Shown here piece after piece: positions 8,582-17,897 of a stretch of DNA of 64,000 nucleotides. Position numbers and translations under genes: made by a program. The stretch comes from Rhizobium lusitanum (GTDB taxonomy: Bacteria > Pseudomonadota > Alphaproteobacteria > Rhizobiales > Rhizobiaceae). The notes beneath the pieces were generated by a model. The model ran no database searches and was not told where the DNA came from. It saw only the letters and a list, made by a program, of their open reading frames with translations. Where the stretch lies: contig NZ_CP050304.1 of the NCBI RefSeq assembly GCF_014189535.1, forward strand, positions 124,001 to 188,000, written 5' to 3'. The stretch's first letter is position 1; each line of letters starts with the position of its first letter.

Positions 8582-9780
8582 TCGACAGGACTTCAGGTGC
8601 GCGGCTTCTGCCGATCGCGCTGGCGCTTGGCGTTTTGGTCATAGCAAGTCCGGCGCTGGCTCAGGATGGCAGCGTGCTGAATACGCTGGAGAACCAGATC
8701 GTCACGGCAGCGAAGGGCTGGGAGGACACGATCAGCCGCGCCGCGCGCTCGCTGTTCTGGATCCTCGCCGGTATCGAGGTCGGTATTGCCGCCGTGTGGT
8801 TGGCAATTCAGGCTGCCTCGCTCGACGCCTGGTTCGCCGAGCTTGTCAGACGGATCATGTTCATCGGCTTCTTTGCCTTCGTCCTCGAGCGCGGCCCGGC
8901 GCTGGCGAAGGCCATCGTCGACAGCCTGTTCCAGATCGGAGCCGGCGGCGGCTCCGCTTCGCCGGCTAACGTCTTCAATGCCGGCCTGACTGTCGCTTCG
9001 AAAATGTCGGAGAAAATCAGCTTCGGCCTGTTCCAGGACAATGCGCTGGCGCTTTCGGCAGCACTGGCGATGATCGTCAGCGTCATTGCCTTCTCGCTGG
9101 TCGCTGCAATCTTCATCTCCGTGCTCGTCGAGATGTATGTCGGCCTGCTCGCCGGCATGATTCTCCTGGGCCTTGGCGGCTCGAGCTACACCAAGGACTT
9201 CGCCATCCGTTACCTGATCTATTCATTCTCGGTCGGAATGAAACTGATGGCGCTGGTGATGATTGCGCGCATCGGCTCCGAGGTCTTGATCGGCATGGCG
9301 AACGATGCCTCGGTTGGCGACCAGTATCAGACGGCGCTTGCTATCGCCGGCATCGCCGTCGTGGTGTTCGTCATTTCAATGTATGTGCCGAACATCATCC
9401 AGGGGGTTATCCAGGGTGCCTCCGTCACGGGTGGCATGGAAACGATCCGGCATGGGTCGCAGGCCGCCAACTTCGCGATCGGCACGGCGGTCGGAACCGG
9501 AACCCTTGCGTGGGGTGGTGCCAAGGCCGGAGCCTCCGCATATTCCGATGCTCGCAGCACCGGATCTTCGATGGCGGGCGCTGCCCTGAAAGGGATGGCG
9601 AGCGGAGGCGCTGCCGCCGCAAGTGCGGTGGCGGCTGCCGCGCGCGATCAAGCGATGGACGGCCGCGGCACATACGGAACCTCAACACTTGGCCTTGCCA
9701 ACGCCAAACTCGATGAAGCCAACCGGGCCTCAGCGCATAGGGGCTCTGCAGGAGCAGGAAAAATGGGATCCGGGAAATGA
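8575..9780 (+). CDS. trbL: TrbL, conjugal transfer inner-membrane protein (VirB6-like)
   Basis: Polytopic inner-membrane component of the mating channel. After a signal-like N terminus (ending SPALAQDG) there are about six hydrophobic segments between residues 55 and 280, followed by a Gly/Ala/Ser-rich cytoplasmic tail, the usual TrbL pattern. The start at 8575 (MVVDRTSGARLL) overlaps the trbK stop in ATGGTAG. At 401 residues the length is normal. Confidence 0.92.
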   Translation: MVVDRTSGARLLPIALALGVLVIASPALAQDGSVLNTLENQIVTAAKGWEDTISRAARSLFWILAGIEVGIAAVWLAIQAASLDAWFAELVRRIMFIGFFAFVLERGPALAKAIVDSLFQIGAGGGSASPANVFNAGLTVASKMSEKISFGLFQDNALALSAALAMIVSVIAFSLVAAIFISVLVEMYVGLLAGMILLGLGGSSYTKDFAIRYLIYSFSVGMKLMALVMIARIGSEVLIGMANDASVGDQYQTALAIAGIAVVVFVISMYVPNIIQGVIQGASVTGGMETIRHGSQAANFAIGTAVGTGTLAWGGAKAGASAYSDARSTGSSMAGAALKGMASGGAAAASAVAAAARDQAMDGRGTYGTSTLGLANAKLDEANRASAHRGSAGAGKMGSGK

Positions 9781-9810
9781 GGATCTGCAAAATCAATCGG
9801 CGAGGTCCGC

Positions 9811-10476
9811 ATGTCCCAGCGTGATGGTCCAGACAATCCCTATATCGCGGCCCGCCAGGAGTGGAGCGAGCGATACGGTTCCTATGTGAAAGCCGCCGCG
9901 GCGTGGCGTATCGTCGGCATCGTCGGAATGCTGATGGCGGTGATCGGGTTCTCCTATGCCCTGTTCCAGAGCACGCAGGTCAAGCTGGTTCCCTATATCG
10001 TCGAGGTCGACAAACTCGGCACGGCGGCGAATGCCGGTTTCCCGCAGCAGATCGAGTATGCCGATCCGCGTGTCGTGCGTGCGACGCTCGGCAGTTTCGT
10101 CTCGAACTTCAGGAGCGTCACGCCGGATGCCGTCGTCCAGAAGCAATATATCGATCGCACCTACGCGCTTTTGAGGACGTCGGATCCGGCAACCGAGAAG
10201 ATCAATGCCTGGTTCCGATCCAACTCCCCCTTCGACAAGGCGAGGGGCGCAACGGTTGCGATTGAGGTCAACAACATCGTCGCGCTGTCGAACCAGTCAT
10301 ACCAGATCGACTGGACGGAATTCGAGCGCGACCGCAAGGGGAGCGAACTCGGCCAGCCGCGCCGCTTCCGTGGCATCGCCACCGTGACGCTGACACCGCC
10401 ACAGGATGAGGGCGTCATTCGCCTCAATCCTATCGGTCTCTATCTCCGCGACTTCGACTGGACAGCCCAACTTTGA
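9811..10476 (+). CDS. trbF: TrbF, conjugal transfer protein (VirB8-like)
   Basis: Bitopic inner-membrane protein that nucleates assembly of the mating channel. The 221-residue sequence begins [20 protein letters not shown], has a single membrane segment at about residues 31-52 and a periplasmic NTF2-like domain typical of VirB8. It follows trbL after 30 bases with GCGAGG upstream. Confidence 0.93.
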   Translation: MSQRDGPDNPYIAARQEWSERYGSYVKAAAAWRIVGIVGMLMAVIGFSYALFQSTQVKLVPYIVEVDKLGTAANAGFPQQIEYADPRVVRATLGSFVSNFRSVTPDAVVQKQYIDRTYALLRTSDPATEKINAWFRSNSPFDKARGATVAIEVNNIVALSNQSYQIDWTEFERDRKGSELGQPRRFRGIATVTLTPPQDEGVIRLNPIGLYLRDFDWTAQL

Positions 10477-10492
10477 AAGGCATGGCCCGTAT

Positions 10493-11338
10493 ATGATCAT
10501 CAGAACAAAACCCATTCCCGCCGTGCTTCCGATCGCCGCCGCACTCATGCTTGCCGCATCGCAGCTGTCCCCGGCCCAGGCAACCGCGCAAGACGTCAGT
10601 CCCAATGAAGCGAAGGGAATTGGGATCTCCGGGCAATGGCGTGGCGGGCGTGGCGTTGTTACTAGGGGCAGCGACGGCAAGGTCATTTTCCTGTTTGGCG
10701 AGGTACAGCCCTCTGTGGTGTGCTCGCCGCTGCAGGTCTGTGACATCGAGCTTCAGGCAGGCGAGGTGGTCCGCGACGTATTGGTCGGCGACACCGTCCG
10801 ATGGAAGGTCGAGCCGGCCACCTCCGGCGCCGTCGGCGGTCAGGTAATCCATTTGATCATCAAGCCGGCAGAGTCGAACCTGGTTACCTCGATGGTCGTG
10901 ACGACATCGAGGCGAACGTATCATATTCAACTCAAGTCGACGCCGACCCAGTACATGGCACGCGTCGGTTTCGAATATCCAGAGGATGTTTCGACCAAGC
11001 TCGCTGACGTCAACGCCCGGCTGGAGGCGAGCACCATCCCTGGCGCCGGCGTACCCGCCGAGCAACTGAACTTCGCCTATTCGCTTTCGGGCAGCGCCCG
11101 CTGGCGGCCGACGCGGGTCTATAGCGACGGCATGAAAACCTACATCCAGTTTCCGCGCTCGATCGCAGGCCAGGATGCCCCGGTGCTGTTCGTTGTCTCC
11201 GGCGGGCAGAACCGAATCGTCAACTATCGCATGAAGGACAATATGATGGTGGTCGACTATCAGGTGGACAAGGCTGTGCTGGTCTCCGGGGTCGGCTGGC
11301 ACCAGGAGAAGATCACGATCAACCGGGGAGGCCGGTAA
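10493..11338 (+). CDS. trbG: TrbG, conjugal transfer protein (VirB9-like)
   Basis: Periplasmic/outer-membrane core component of the mating channel, homologous to VirB9. The protein from the ATG at 10493 (281 residues) has a signal peptide with cleavage near ATAQD, a central beta-rich domain and the C-terminal TraG/VirB9 segment containing [12 protein letters not shown]. The longer open frame to the left lies within trbF and is not used. The stop overlaps trbH as TAATG. Confidence 0.93.
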   Translation: MIIRTKPIPAVLPIAAALMLAASQLSPAQATAQDVSPNEAKGIGISGQWRGGRGVVTRGSDGKVIFLFGEVQPSVVCSPLQVCDIELQAGEVVRDVLVGDTVRWKVEPATSGAVGGQVIHLIIKPAESNLVTSMVVTTSRRTYHIQLKSTPTQYMARVGFEYPEDVSTKLADVNARLEASTIPGAGVPAEQLNFAYSLSGSARWRPTRVYSDGMKTYIQFPRSIAGQDAPVLFVVSGGQNRIVNYRMKDNMMVVDYQVDKAVLVSGVGWHQEKITINRGGR

Positions 11339-11790
11339 TGGGGCTGGCGTCATTCTGCTCGACTGCGGCGATGTGCATTCTTACCCTCACGCTGGCAGGC
11401 TGCCAGACGACCGGCCCGGGCGCACTTGTTATTAGCAACGCCCCGACCGAAATCTCCGGGCCGGCGGCAAGCGCTATCGCCGGCGACATGGTGAGCAGGC
11501 TTGTCGAGCAGATCGGGCCCGGTACAGCAACCATCTCGTTGAAGAAGGATGCTTCGCCCTTCGGCGAGGCGTTGGAAGCATCGCTCAAAGGCTGGGGCTA
11601 CACCGTTGTCACGGGTCAGAAGACGGACGACAAGGCGAAGACGATCGCGCTGGCCTATGTGATTTCGCCATTCGACGGGCAGATCCTGGCGCGGCTATCG
11701 ACAGCGAGCGTTGAGATCGGCCGGGCCTATAGTGCAAGCGCAACTGGGGCGGCGCCGGCGAGCCCGCTTTCCGTCATGCAACGCGGGTAG
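11338..11790 (+). CDS. trbH: TrbH, conjugal transfer lipoprotein (VirB7-like role)
   Basis: The signal peptide ends in the lipobox LAGC (Cys at residue 21), so this should be an outer-membrane lipoprotein of the mating channel. The remaining 130 residues form a small mixed domain without recognisable enzymatic motifs. The start codon overlaps the trbG stop, and trbI follows after 11 bases. Confidence 0.9.
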   Translation: MGLASFCSTAAMCILTLTLAGCQTTGPGALVISNAPTEISGPAASAIAGDMVSRLVEQIGPGTATISLKKDASPFGEALEASLKGWGYTVVTGQKTDDKAKTIALAYVISPFDGQILARLSTASVEIGRAYSASATGAAPASPLSVMQRG

Positions 11791-11801
11791 GGGAGGGAAC
11801 C

Positions 11802-13115
11802 ATGGCTCAATCCCTGAAGCTCGGCGGTGTGCCGGAGGAGGCAAGCGGATCCAGTATCCGGCGGGTCAACCGTTTGCCGGTCATCGTTGTGATCCTACTT
11901 GTCATCGCCTTTCTCGCGGTGATTATCTACGGCCTTGCGTCGCGCGGGCTCTACTTCCGGGGCAATCCCGGCCTTGACCAAACATCGGGCAATCCCGCCT
12001 CGAGCTATGCCGACCAACTGAAGCGCGGCGTCAGCGACGGTATCATCGGTGAACCTGCTCAGGCCCAGGCATTTCAGCCGACGCCGGTTGAGACGAAAAT
12101 GGAAACGGCATCCAATCCGTTTGCCGCAGAGAGACGTCAGCCCCCACAGGAAGAAAAATCCCAGCTTGAGCCTGAGGCCGTCTGGAAAGCGCGTCTGCAG
12201 CGTGAACAGCAGGAGCAATATCTGCGCGAACGCCATCGGGAGCGGATGGCGCGACTTCAGGCCAGCGACGCGGCCTATGATGCGCCGCTCGTCATCGACA
12301 AAGGCAAGATCGATGCGCAGACAAAGGCAGCCACCGATACGACGACGACGAGCCTTGCGGCGAACGCCGCTCAGCCGGGATCGGCGACAGACCTCTATGC
12401 GGCCGCACTACAGGCGGGTCTCGGCGGTCAGAACCTCGATCCCAACGGCCAGCGCACCAAGGAAGGCTTCTTCAACGCCGACATCAAGGAACTCGGTTAT
12501 CTGCCGAACAGGGTTGTGCCACAGCGGTCTCCCTTTGAACTCAAGCGCGGCTCGGTCATTCCGGCAACGCTGATCACCGGCATCAATTCCGATCTTCCCG
12601 GCCGCATCACGGCTCAAGTCAGTCAAAACGTCTTTGACTCAGCCACCGGCCTCCGCCTGCTGATCCCACAGGGAACGAAGCTGTTTGGGCGGTACGACAG
12701 CAAAGTGTCCTTCGGGCAGTCCAGGGCACTCGTTGTTTGGACGGACATCATCTTTCCGAACGGCTCCACGCTGCAGATTGGCGGCATGGCGGGAACGGAC
12801 GCGCAGGGTTACGGCGGCTTCAATGACAAGGTGAACAACCATTATTTCAGGACTTTCGGGTCGGCGATCCTGGTCGCGCTTGTTGGAACCGGGATCGATA
12901 TGGCTGTCCCGCAGAGCTCTACACTAGCAACGCAAGACACGGCCTCTGACGCGGCTCGGCGCAATTTCGCCGACACCTTCGGTCGGGTCGCCGAGCGGAC
13001 GATCGACAGGAATCTCGACGTCCAGCCAACGCTGGAGATCCGGCCCGGATACAAGTTCAACGTCCTGGTCGACCAGGACATTATCTTTCCCCGTGCATAT
13101 CAAAAAACTGACTAA
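11802..13115 (+). CDS. trbI: TrbI, conjugal transfer protein (VirB10-like)
   Basis: Energy-sensing scaffold that spans inner and outer membranes in the mating channel. The 437-residue protein has an N-terminal membrane segment (about residues 27-47), a Pro/Gln/Glu-rich periplasmic linker and the conserved C-terminal beta domain beginning near PFELKRGSVIPATLITGI, followed by IPQGTKLFGRYDS. A GGGAGGG ribosome site precedes the ATG. It is the last gene of the trb operon; no hairpin terminator is obvious downstream. Confidence 0.95.
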   Translation: MAQSLKLGGVPEEASGSSIRRVNRLPVIVVILLVIAFLAVIIYGLASRGLYFRGNPGLDQTSGNPASSYADQLKRGVSDGIIGEPAQAQAFQPTPVETKMETASNPFAAERRQPPQEEKSQLEPEAVWKARLQREQQEQYLRERHRERMARLQASDAAYDAPLVIDKGKIDAQTKAATDTTTTSLAANAAQPGSATDLYAAALQAGLGGQNLDPNGQRTKEGFFNADIKELGYLPNRVVPQRSPFELKRGSVIPATLITGINSDLPGRITAQVSQNVFDSATGLRLLIPQGTKLFGRYDSKVSFGQSRALVVWTDIIFPNGSTLQIGGMAGTDAQGYGGFNDKVNNHYFRTFGSAILVALVGTGIDMAVPQSSTLATQDTASDAARRNFADTFGRVAERTIDRNLDVQPTLEIRPGYKFNVLVDQDIIFPRAYQKTD

Positions 13116-13477
13116 TTCCTGAGACCGCAATCGCCTATGTCGGAAGGCCCGCTTTTCCCAACGCCTCGACATAGCTATTCTGATCGTCCAACCGCCCGAA
13201 CGTTGGCAATACATCGCAAGGTTTGCATGCAAGGCTGAAATGCGCTCCAGCACGTGGTGGGCACGCTTGCAGATGAAACGCTGGCGCAAACGGCCAGCCG
13301 TCTGTGAGGTGCTGAAGGAAGTGTCGACGCAGCACAAATTTGAACCTGTCCCATACGCTAAGACATACGGTTCGTGGTAGGCTTCGTCTCAGTGCGGTGC
13401 AACCGAATTGCCGTCGCATCCATCGGCGGCTACTGCCGCCGGAGACAATGCAGTCCAGCAATGTGAAAGGAACTCAG
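13116..13477 (+). other. Gap after trbI without a convincing gene
   Basis: These 362 bases contain only short overlapping frames on both strands without a credible start, ribosome site or recognisable motif. In many related plasmids traR or a tra regulator follows trbI, but no LuxR-type helix-turn-helix can be read here in any frame. Confidence 0.5.
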
Positions 13478-13957
13478 ATGCAGACATATGAGCCAGCGGA
13501 TTTCCTATCAAAACTTGCAGCAAACGGCTTGCCCAGACTGTCCACCCCTTCGGATCTTTCGATCGTCGGGCTGGTGAAGTCGGACACGGCATCCCCATTG
13601 ACCGTCCAGTTCTCTTACTCGCCCGCATGCGAGCGATGGTTGTCGATCCCGATCGAGATCGTCGAGAGCATTGACCATATCAAGACCATTGCCTGCAAAG
13701 ACCATGAGCACCCCCTCGTCCGCGTCAAGATCACGCGGCCAGATCAAGACCGGAAAGACTTGACTTTCCTATATGATCTGGTGACCGAGACGCAGACGAC
13801 GTTGGCCCTGATGCACAAGGCGGCCAGCGCAAAGAGACGCCTGACGTCTACTCAAGCCAGCAGACTTACCGATTTCTGCTTCATTTGGGACGATCCGGCC
13901 GGCGTCATGGTTTGTTGCTTCCACGGCGACGACCTAGAGTGTACGGGGATCGTCTAA
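13478..13957 (+). CDS. Hypothetical protein of 159 residues
   Basis: The frame from the ATG at 13478 (MQTYEPADFLSKLAANGLPR) is preceded by AAAGGA at a suitable distance. It encodes a soluble protein with mixed composition, no signal peptide and no membrane segment. I do not recognise the family. Notable features are a central basic stretch (VRVKITRPDQDRKDLTFLYD) and a C-terminal region with two adjacent cysteines. It stands alone between the trb operon and a long non-coding stretch. The frame extends upstream to 13340, but those residues look non-coding. Confidence 0.6.
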   Translation: MQTYEPADFLSKLAANGLPRLSTPSDLSIVGLVKSDTASPLTVQFSYSPACERWLSIPIEIVESIDHIKTIACKDHEHPLVRVKITRPDQDRKDLTFLYDLVTETQTTLALMHKAASAKRRLTSTQASRLTDFCFIWDDPAGVMVCCFHGDDLECTGIV

Positions 13958-14853
13958 CGGCAAGGACATTGCCGGGGCACACATCTCCTCAGACGAGAAA
14001 ATGACCTCACCGAGGAAACCAAACTAGGGAGTGCGTGCGCCAATGCGAGTGCAGTCAGGGTAGCATTTGGCTTTTCTGTCGCGTTGCGTACAGTGAGTGC
14101 AGAGGTTGGACATTGTCGCCAGCGATCAAAGCCCATAGGGAGGCCAGGGTTGGTGACACTTGGCGAACTGATGTCGCCCGAGAGTTCTGTGGATGTGGTC
14201 ACTTCATCGGGGCGAGAGCTAACGCTCCAAACTGGGCCGCTTAAATCGCTCGACCGACTGCGGTAGTGCTTAGGGCAATCTTCAAAGAGAAGACCCGCAG
14301 TTGATAGATCAAACTTCGGTTTGCGGTTGTGACTGCCTATTTCCATGAGCGGGTCCATGAGCGGCGCTACTCCAGCCATTTGGAAGCCTGTTTCAGACCA
14401 CCAAAGGGGTAGATGTGGATTTGAGCGAGCGCGGAACCGGGGGAGGCGATAAAATAATGTCACCGGGGCCGATCACGACGGAGCTGGCGCCGGAGGTCTT
14501 GGCAAAGGTTGGGATGGACGCGATCGGCGCCGGGGCTGCCTTCCTGGCGTACTCGGAGTCAAGCGTGATGACCGGCGTCGAAGTCTGGCCTACTGCCGGT
14601 TTTTCGGACACGAGGTTAAGGTGTTCCTCCTGAAACCGGAGAGCATTGATGCAAAGTGTAGAAAAAAGAAGCGACAAACGCGGAAGGGGGGCCGCCTGAG
14701 CCGACCCTGCAAGCTGTCCGTCGAGCCGTCATCGCCGCACTCGCTAGATCGACAACCCCGATCCGATATCCGCATTGCCAGCGCCCAATTGCTAGCCCGA
14801 AATAAAATCTGCCAAAGTAGTGTTAGCCAAAATCTATATCGAAACTGGACTGC
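13958..14853. other. Non-coding or decayed stretch of about 0.9 kb
   Basis: Several frames of 60-140 codons overlap on both strands, but none has a ribosome site plus a protein-like sequence. The minus-strand frame at 14393-14677 contains SGASSVVIGPGDI, faintly like the end of an M20 peptidase, but the surroundings do not fit. I see no repeat, RNA gene or clear promoter here. Confidence 0.5.
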
Positions 14854-15903
14854 TCATCCGCGTTCGCCAAGACTTTCGCGTTGGATAGTGTGTGGGCTAA
14901 TCAACTCAGGCTTTACCATTTCGAGCACCGGATCACTGGTTCGAGAATCCAGAAGCGCGAATGCCTTTCCGATGAGTTCTCGTGGATTCTGCATGACCAT
15001 ATGCAGCGGGAATTGCAGAAAAGCACCGAACGGATCATAATCGTAGCAGCCAATCACGCTTTCAGCGAACGCGTCCGGCGGCAGGTTGACAAGATGGCTC
15101 AGGGCGCCCTCCAGAACTGGGATCGAATTGATGAACAATCCGGCCGGTAGGCCGCCAATGGTGTGAATCAGCTTTTCGAGTTCTTCGGCTGCTCTGGCGG
15201 GTACATAGCCGCAGTTGATGATTTGGTCGGGGGAGACGCCGCTGGTACGATCCATCACGACCCGATGGAACGCCTCGACACGCCTGGAGGTCGCATAAAA
15301 CTGTGGGTTCCCGCCAAGAAAGTAGATGCGGTCGCGGAGCGGGTTACCTGTGGCCGGCATGAGATCGAGGATTGTGGTCGTCAGTTGCTCCGCGCCATAC
15401 GTGTTGTCGCTGACGACGGAAGGGGAATTGGCCGACGGTAAATCCACGAAGACATGCGGCAGCGAGGCGCGACGACAAATGCTGCTCAATTCCTCGGGAG
15501 CCGTCGCACCGGCAATCAGTAGGGCGTCGATTGAATAGGCAAGGAGATCTTCGACGGACTGAATTTCTTCGTCAGGTTCTCGCCGTGTGGAGATGATTAC
15601 CGGGCATAGGCCGCGGGCGCGAACTTCCGACGCGAAATGCTGGCTGAGGGACGAGAAGAAGCGGTTGTCATGCACCGGGAGCAACATACCGATCAGCCCA
15701 GAGCGGGACTTTCGCAACCCCTGGGCCTGAAGGTTGGGCGCGTAACCGAGTTCGGCGGCTGCTTCCCTGATGCGTGCGACAGTCTCCGGTTTAATGCGGC
15801 GACCTTTCGCATGGCCACTTAATGCGGAACTGACTGTCGATGGAGCAGCCCCACTCCGCTGTGCGACGTCGTAGATGGTTGGTTTTGTCGGCTCCCGAGC
15901 CAT
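14854..15903 (-). CDS. LacI/GalR-family transcriptional regulator of the adjacent sugar importer
   Basis: The protein from the ATG at 15903 (MAREPTKPTIYDVAQRSGAA, 349 residues) starts with a LacI-type helix-turn-helix and hinge helix (TIYDVAQ..G...STVS.AL...., then LGYAPN.QAQ.LR), followed by a periplasmic-binding-protein-like effector domain. AAGG lies eight bases upstream. It is divergent from the sugar-binding protein gene, and two palindromes centred on CG in the gap (15970-15987 and 16071-16088) are the expected kind of LacI-family operator. It probably represses the CUT2 operon until the sugar or a derivative binds. Confidence 0.93.
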   Translation of the reverse strand: MAREPTKPTIYDVAQRSGAAPSTVSSALSGHAKGRRIKPETVARIREAAAELGYAPNLQAQGLRKSRSGLIGMLLPVHDNRFFSSLSQHFASEVRARGLCPVIISTRREPDEEIQSVEDLLAYSIDALLIAGATAPEELSSICRRASLPHVFVDLPSANSPSVVSDNTYGAEQLTTTILDLMPATGNPLRDRIYFLGGNPQFYATSRRVEAFHRVVMDRTSGVSPDQIINCGYVPARAAEELEKLIHTIGGLPAGLFINSIPVLEGALSHLVNLPPDAFAESVIGCYDYDPFGAFLQFPLHMVMQNPRELIGKAFALLDSRTSDPVLEMVKPELISPHTIQRESLGERG

Positions 15904-15939
15904 ATAGCAACCTTTTATAGCTCGCCTGAAAATACCCTC

Positions 15940-15945
15940 TTGACA
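15940..15945 (+). promoter_or_regulatory. Possible -35 box (TTGACA) for the sugar operon
   Basis: A perfect TTGACA lies upstream of operator 1. No good -10 hexamer sits 16-18 bases downstream; the best position falls at the edge of the operator. If used, repressor on operator 1 would block it directly. This is tentative. Confidence 0.3.
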
Positions 15946-15969
15946 ACGATGCCCCATTTGAGAGAGCTT

Positions 15970-15987
15970 TGCAATATCGATTTTGCA
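15970..15987. promoter_or_regulatory. Operator 1 for the LacI-type regulator
   Basis: TGCAATATCGATTTTGCA differs from a perfect 18-base palindrome by one base pair and has the central CG typical of LacI/GalR operators. It shares 17 of 18 bases with the perfect element at 16071-16088. It lies 66 bases before the regulator start codon, so autoregulation is likely. Confidence 0.75.
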
Positions 15988-16070
15988 GAGGAGGAGCTGC
16001 ATGACCCGAGCACCGGAAGCGGTTGCTACGGTCGTCCATCGTCATGGGCGGCCATATTTTTTGCAGAACA

Positions 16071-16088
16071 TGCAAAATCGATTTTGCA
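16071..16088. promoter_or_regulatory. Operator 2 for the LacI-type regulator
   Basis: TGCAAAATCGATTTTGCA is a perfect 18-base palindrome with a central CG, ending 35 bases before the start codon of the sugar-binding protein gene. The centres of the two operators are 101 bases apart, which would allow a repression loop. Confidence 0.8.
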
Positions 16089-16123
16089 GCTCGCCATAAC
16101 GGCGACCAACTGGGAGGACAGAC

Positions 16124-17116
16124 ATGATCCGCAAACTCATTTCGGCATTGGCAGGAACGACCTTGGCTGTGGCTCTGACGGCCGCCGCCTACGCGAATGA
16201 AAAGCCCACAATGGGTATCGTCGTTAAGATCGGCGGCGTTCCGTGGTTCAATGCAATGGATATCGGCATCAAGGAAAAGTCCGCTGAACTCGGCGTAGAT
16301 GCCTTCATGGTCGGGCCGACGTCGACCGATCCCTCGCTCCAGGTCCGCGCCGTCGAGGACCTGATCGCCAAGGGTGTCGACGTCATCGGTATCGTTCCGA
16401 ACGACGAATCCGCTGTCGAGCCGGTGCTGGAGAAGGCACGGGCCGCCGGCATCAAGGTCATCGCGCACGAGGGGCCAGGCCTCAAGAATGTGGATTGGGA
16501 TTTCGAGCTGGCCTCGGTGAAGGGCTTCGGCGAAGCGCATGCGGAACTCCTTGCCCAAAAGCTCGGCGGCAAGGGGAAATATGCGCTGTATGTGGGCTCG
16601 CTGACGGTACCACTCCACAATGCCTGGGCTGATGCCGCCGTCGCCTATCTCAAGGCGAAGTATCCCGAAATGGAACTCGTCGGTGATCGCTACGGCGTTG
16701 CCGAGAGCGTGGACGACAGCCGCAAGACGGCTCTCGATATTCTCGCGGCGCATTCCGATCTCAAGGGCTTTCTGACATTCGGGAGCCAGGGTCCGATTGG
16801 CGTTGGCCGCGCGCTGATTGAGCGCCGGCTTGAGGGCAAGATCGCTGTCGTCGGGACGTTTTCGCCGGGCCAAGGCAAAAAACTCGTCAAGGACAACGTC
16901 ATTTCCGGTGGCTTCATGTGGAACCCCGCTGAAGCCGGCCGCGTCTTCGTGACGCTTGGCAAGATGTTGGCCGAGGGCACGAAAGTCAAAGATGGCACGA
17001 ACGTTCCAGGGCTCGGCGTCGTTCATCCGAATGAAGCTGAGCGCGACATCATCACCGACAACCTTCTGCCGATCAACGCAGAAACCGTCGACAAACTGGC
17101 CGATCTGGGTCTGTGA
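16124..17116 (+). CDS. Periplasmic sugar-binding protein of a CUT2-type ABC importer
   Basis: The 330-residue protein has a signal peptide (cleavage near AAYANEK) and the type-I periplasmic binding fold of the RbsB/LsrB/RhaS group: GIVVKIGGVPWFNAMDIG at the start, DVIGIVPNDESAVEPVL, and a C-terminal GGFMWNPAEAG stretch. It delivers a sugar to the two permeases and the ATPase encoded downstream. The ligand is not evident; a truncated epimerase gene at the operon end and the SIS isomerase hint at a ketohexose or related sugar. A stable hairpin just after the stop probably raises the level of this component over the others. Confidence 0.93.
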   Translation: MIRKLISALAGTTLAVALTAAAYANEKPTMGIVVKIGGVPWFNAMDIGIKEKSAELGVDAFMVGPTSTDPSLQVRAVEDLIAKGVDVIGIVPNDESAVEPVLEKARAAGIKVIAHEGPGLKNVDWDFELASVKGFGEAHAELLAQKLGGKGKYALYVGSLTVPLHNAWADAAVAYLKAKYPEMELVGDRYGVAESVDDSRKTALDILAAHSDLKGFLTFGSQGPIGVGRALIERRLEGKIAVVGTFSPGQGKKLVKDNVISGGFMWNPAEAGRVFVTLGKMLAEGTKVKDGTNVPGLGVVHPNEAERDIITDNLLPINAETVDKLADLGL

Positions 17117-17121
17117 ACGTA

Positions 17122-17152
17122 GAGCTCGAAACCGGTTGCCGATTTCGAGCTC
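17122..17152 (+). terminator. Hairpin after the sugar-binding protein gene
   Basis: GAGCTCGAAA (17122-17131) and TTTCGAGCTC (17143-17152) form a perfect 10-base stem with an 11-base loop, six bases after the stop codon. There is no T run, so it more likely protects the upstream transcript or acts as a partial terminator, a common arrangement after binding-protein genes. Confidence 0.6.
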
Positions 17153-17317
17153 ACTCCTTTCCTCCAGGACATACTGACGGGCGCAGCGTTCGATGCGCAT
17201 GTCCGGAGCGAACAGGGGCGGGTCAAACTGCGACGATTGGCCGGGTCGCCATTTGCGGCCCCACAAAACCCGTGTGCATTCCGGATTCCCCGAGCACCAG
17301 CAAGCAGGACATACGAA

Positions 17318-17884
17318 ATGAACGATGTGACTACCAACCTTTATCAAACGGCTCTTTCGGAACTCGCCACGGTGTTCGACCGGTTGGACGATGCCAAGGT
17401 CGACGACGTGATCGAGGCGATTGCCTCAGCCGGGTCGACGGTGGTTTTCGGCGGCGGCCGCGAGCGGCTTCAAATCATGGGCTTCGCCATGCGGCTGTAC
17501 CATATGGGCGTGCAAGTTGCTGTCGAAGGCGACATGACCACGCCGCCCGTCGGTTCGGGCGACGTCTTCCTCGTCACTGTCGGCCCCGGAGAGATTTCCA
17601 CCGCGCTGGCGCTGATCGATGTTGCTCGTAACGCCGGCGCCAAGGTGATCGTCATCACTGCGCAGCCCGAGGGTCGCGCTCCGCAAATGGCCGATCTCGT
17701 CCTGCACCTGCCGGCTCAGACCATGGCCGACGATCAAGGCGCTTCGCGCAGTTCCGTCCTACCCATGGGGTCGCTCTACGAAGGAGCGCTGTTCGTGCTG
17801 TTTGAGGTAATGATCCTCAAGCTGCGCGATCGTCTTCAGGTGTCGCCCGACGCGATGCGCCACCGGCACACGAATCTCGAATAG
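17318..17884 (+). CDS. SIS-domain sugar isomerase (6-phospho-3-hexuloisomerase-like)
   Basis: The 188-residue protein (MNDVTTNLYQTALSELATVF) is a stand-alone SIS domain, which binds phosphosugars. It shows the HxlB-like pattern: STVVFGGGRERL early, then GSGDVFLVTVGPGEISTAL and AGAKVIVITAQPEGRAPQMADLVLHLPAQT. HxlB interconverts 3-hexulose 6-phosphate and fructose 6-phosphate. AGGA precedes the ATG by eight bases. Its place between the binding protein and the ATPase suggests that it acts on the phosphorylated form of the imported sugar; no partner synthase (HxlA) or kinase is in the window. Confidence 0.82.
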   Translation: MNDVTTNLYQTALSELATVFDRLDDAKVDDVIEAIASAGSTVVFGGGRERLQIMGFAMRLYHMGVQVAVEGDMTTPPVGSGDVFLVTVGPGEISTALALIDVARNAGAKVIVITAQPEGRAPQMADLVLHLPAQTMADDQGASRSSVLPMGSLYEGALFVLFEVMILKLRDRLQVSPDAMRHRHTNLE

Positions 17885-17897
17885 GCGGTATATTTCC

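Noticed and set aside
13116..13477. traR or other regulator downstream of trbI
   Set aside because: No LuxR-type autoinducer domain or helix-turn-helix can be read in any frame.
14393..14677. Minus-strand frame with SGASSVVIGPGDI resembling the end of an M20 peptidase
   Set aside because: Only one short motif fits; the flanking residues and the end of the frame do not match the family, and there is no ribosome site.
15791..17347. 518-codon minus-strand frame opposite the sugar-binding protein gene
   Set aside because: It covers both operators and the whole binding-protein gene on the other strand; composition is typical of an antisense shadow.
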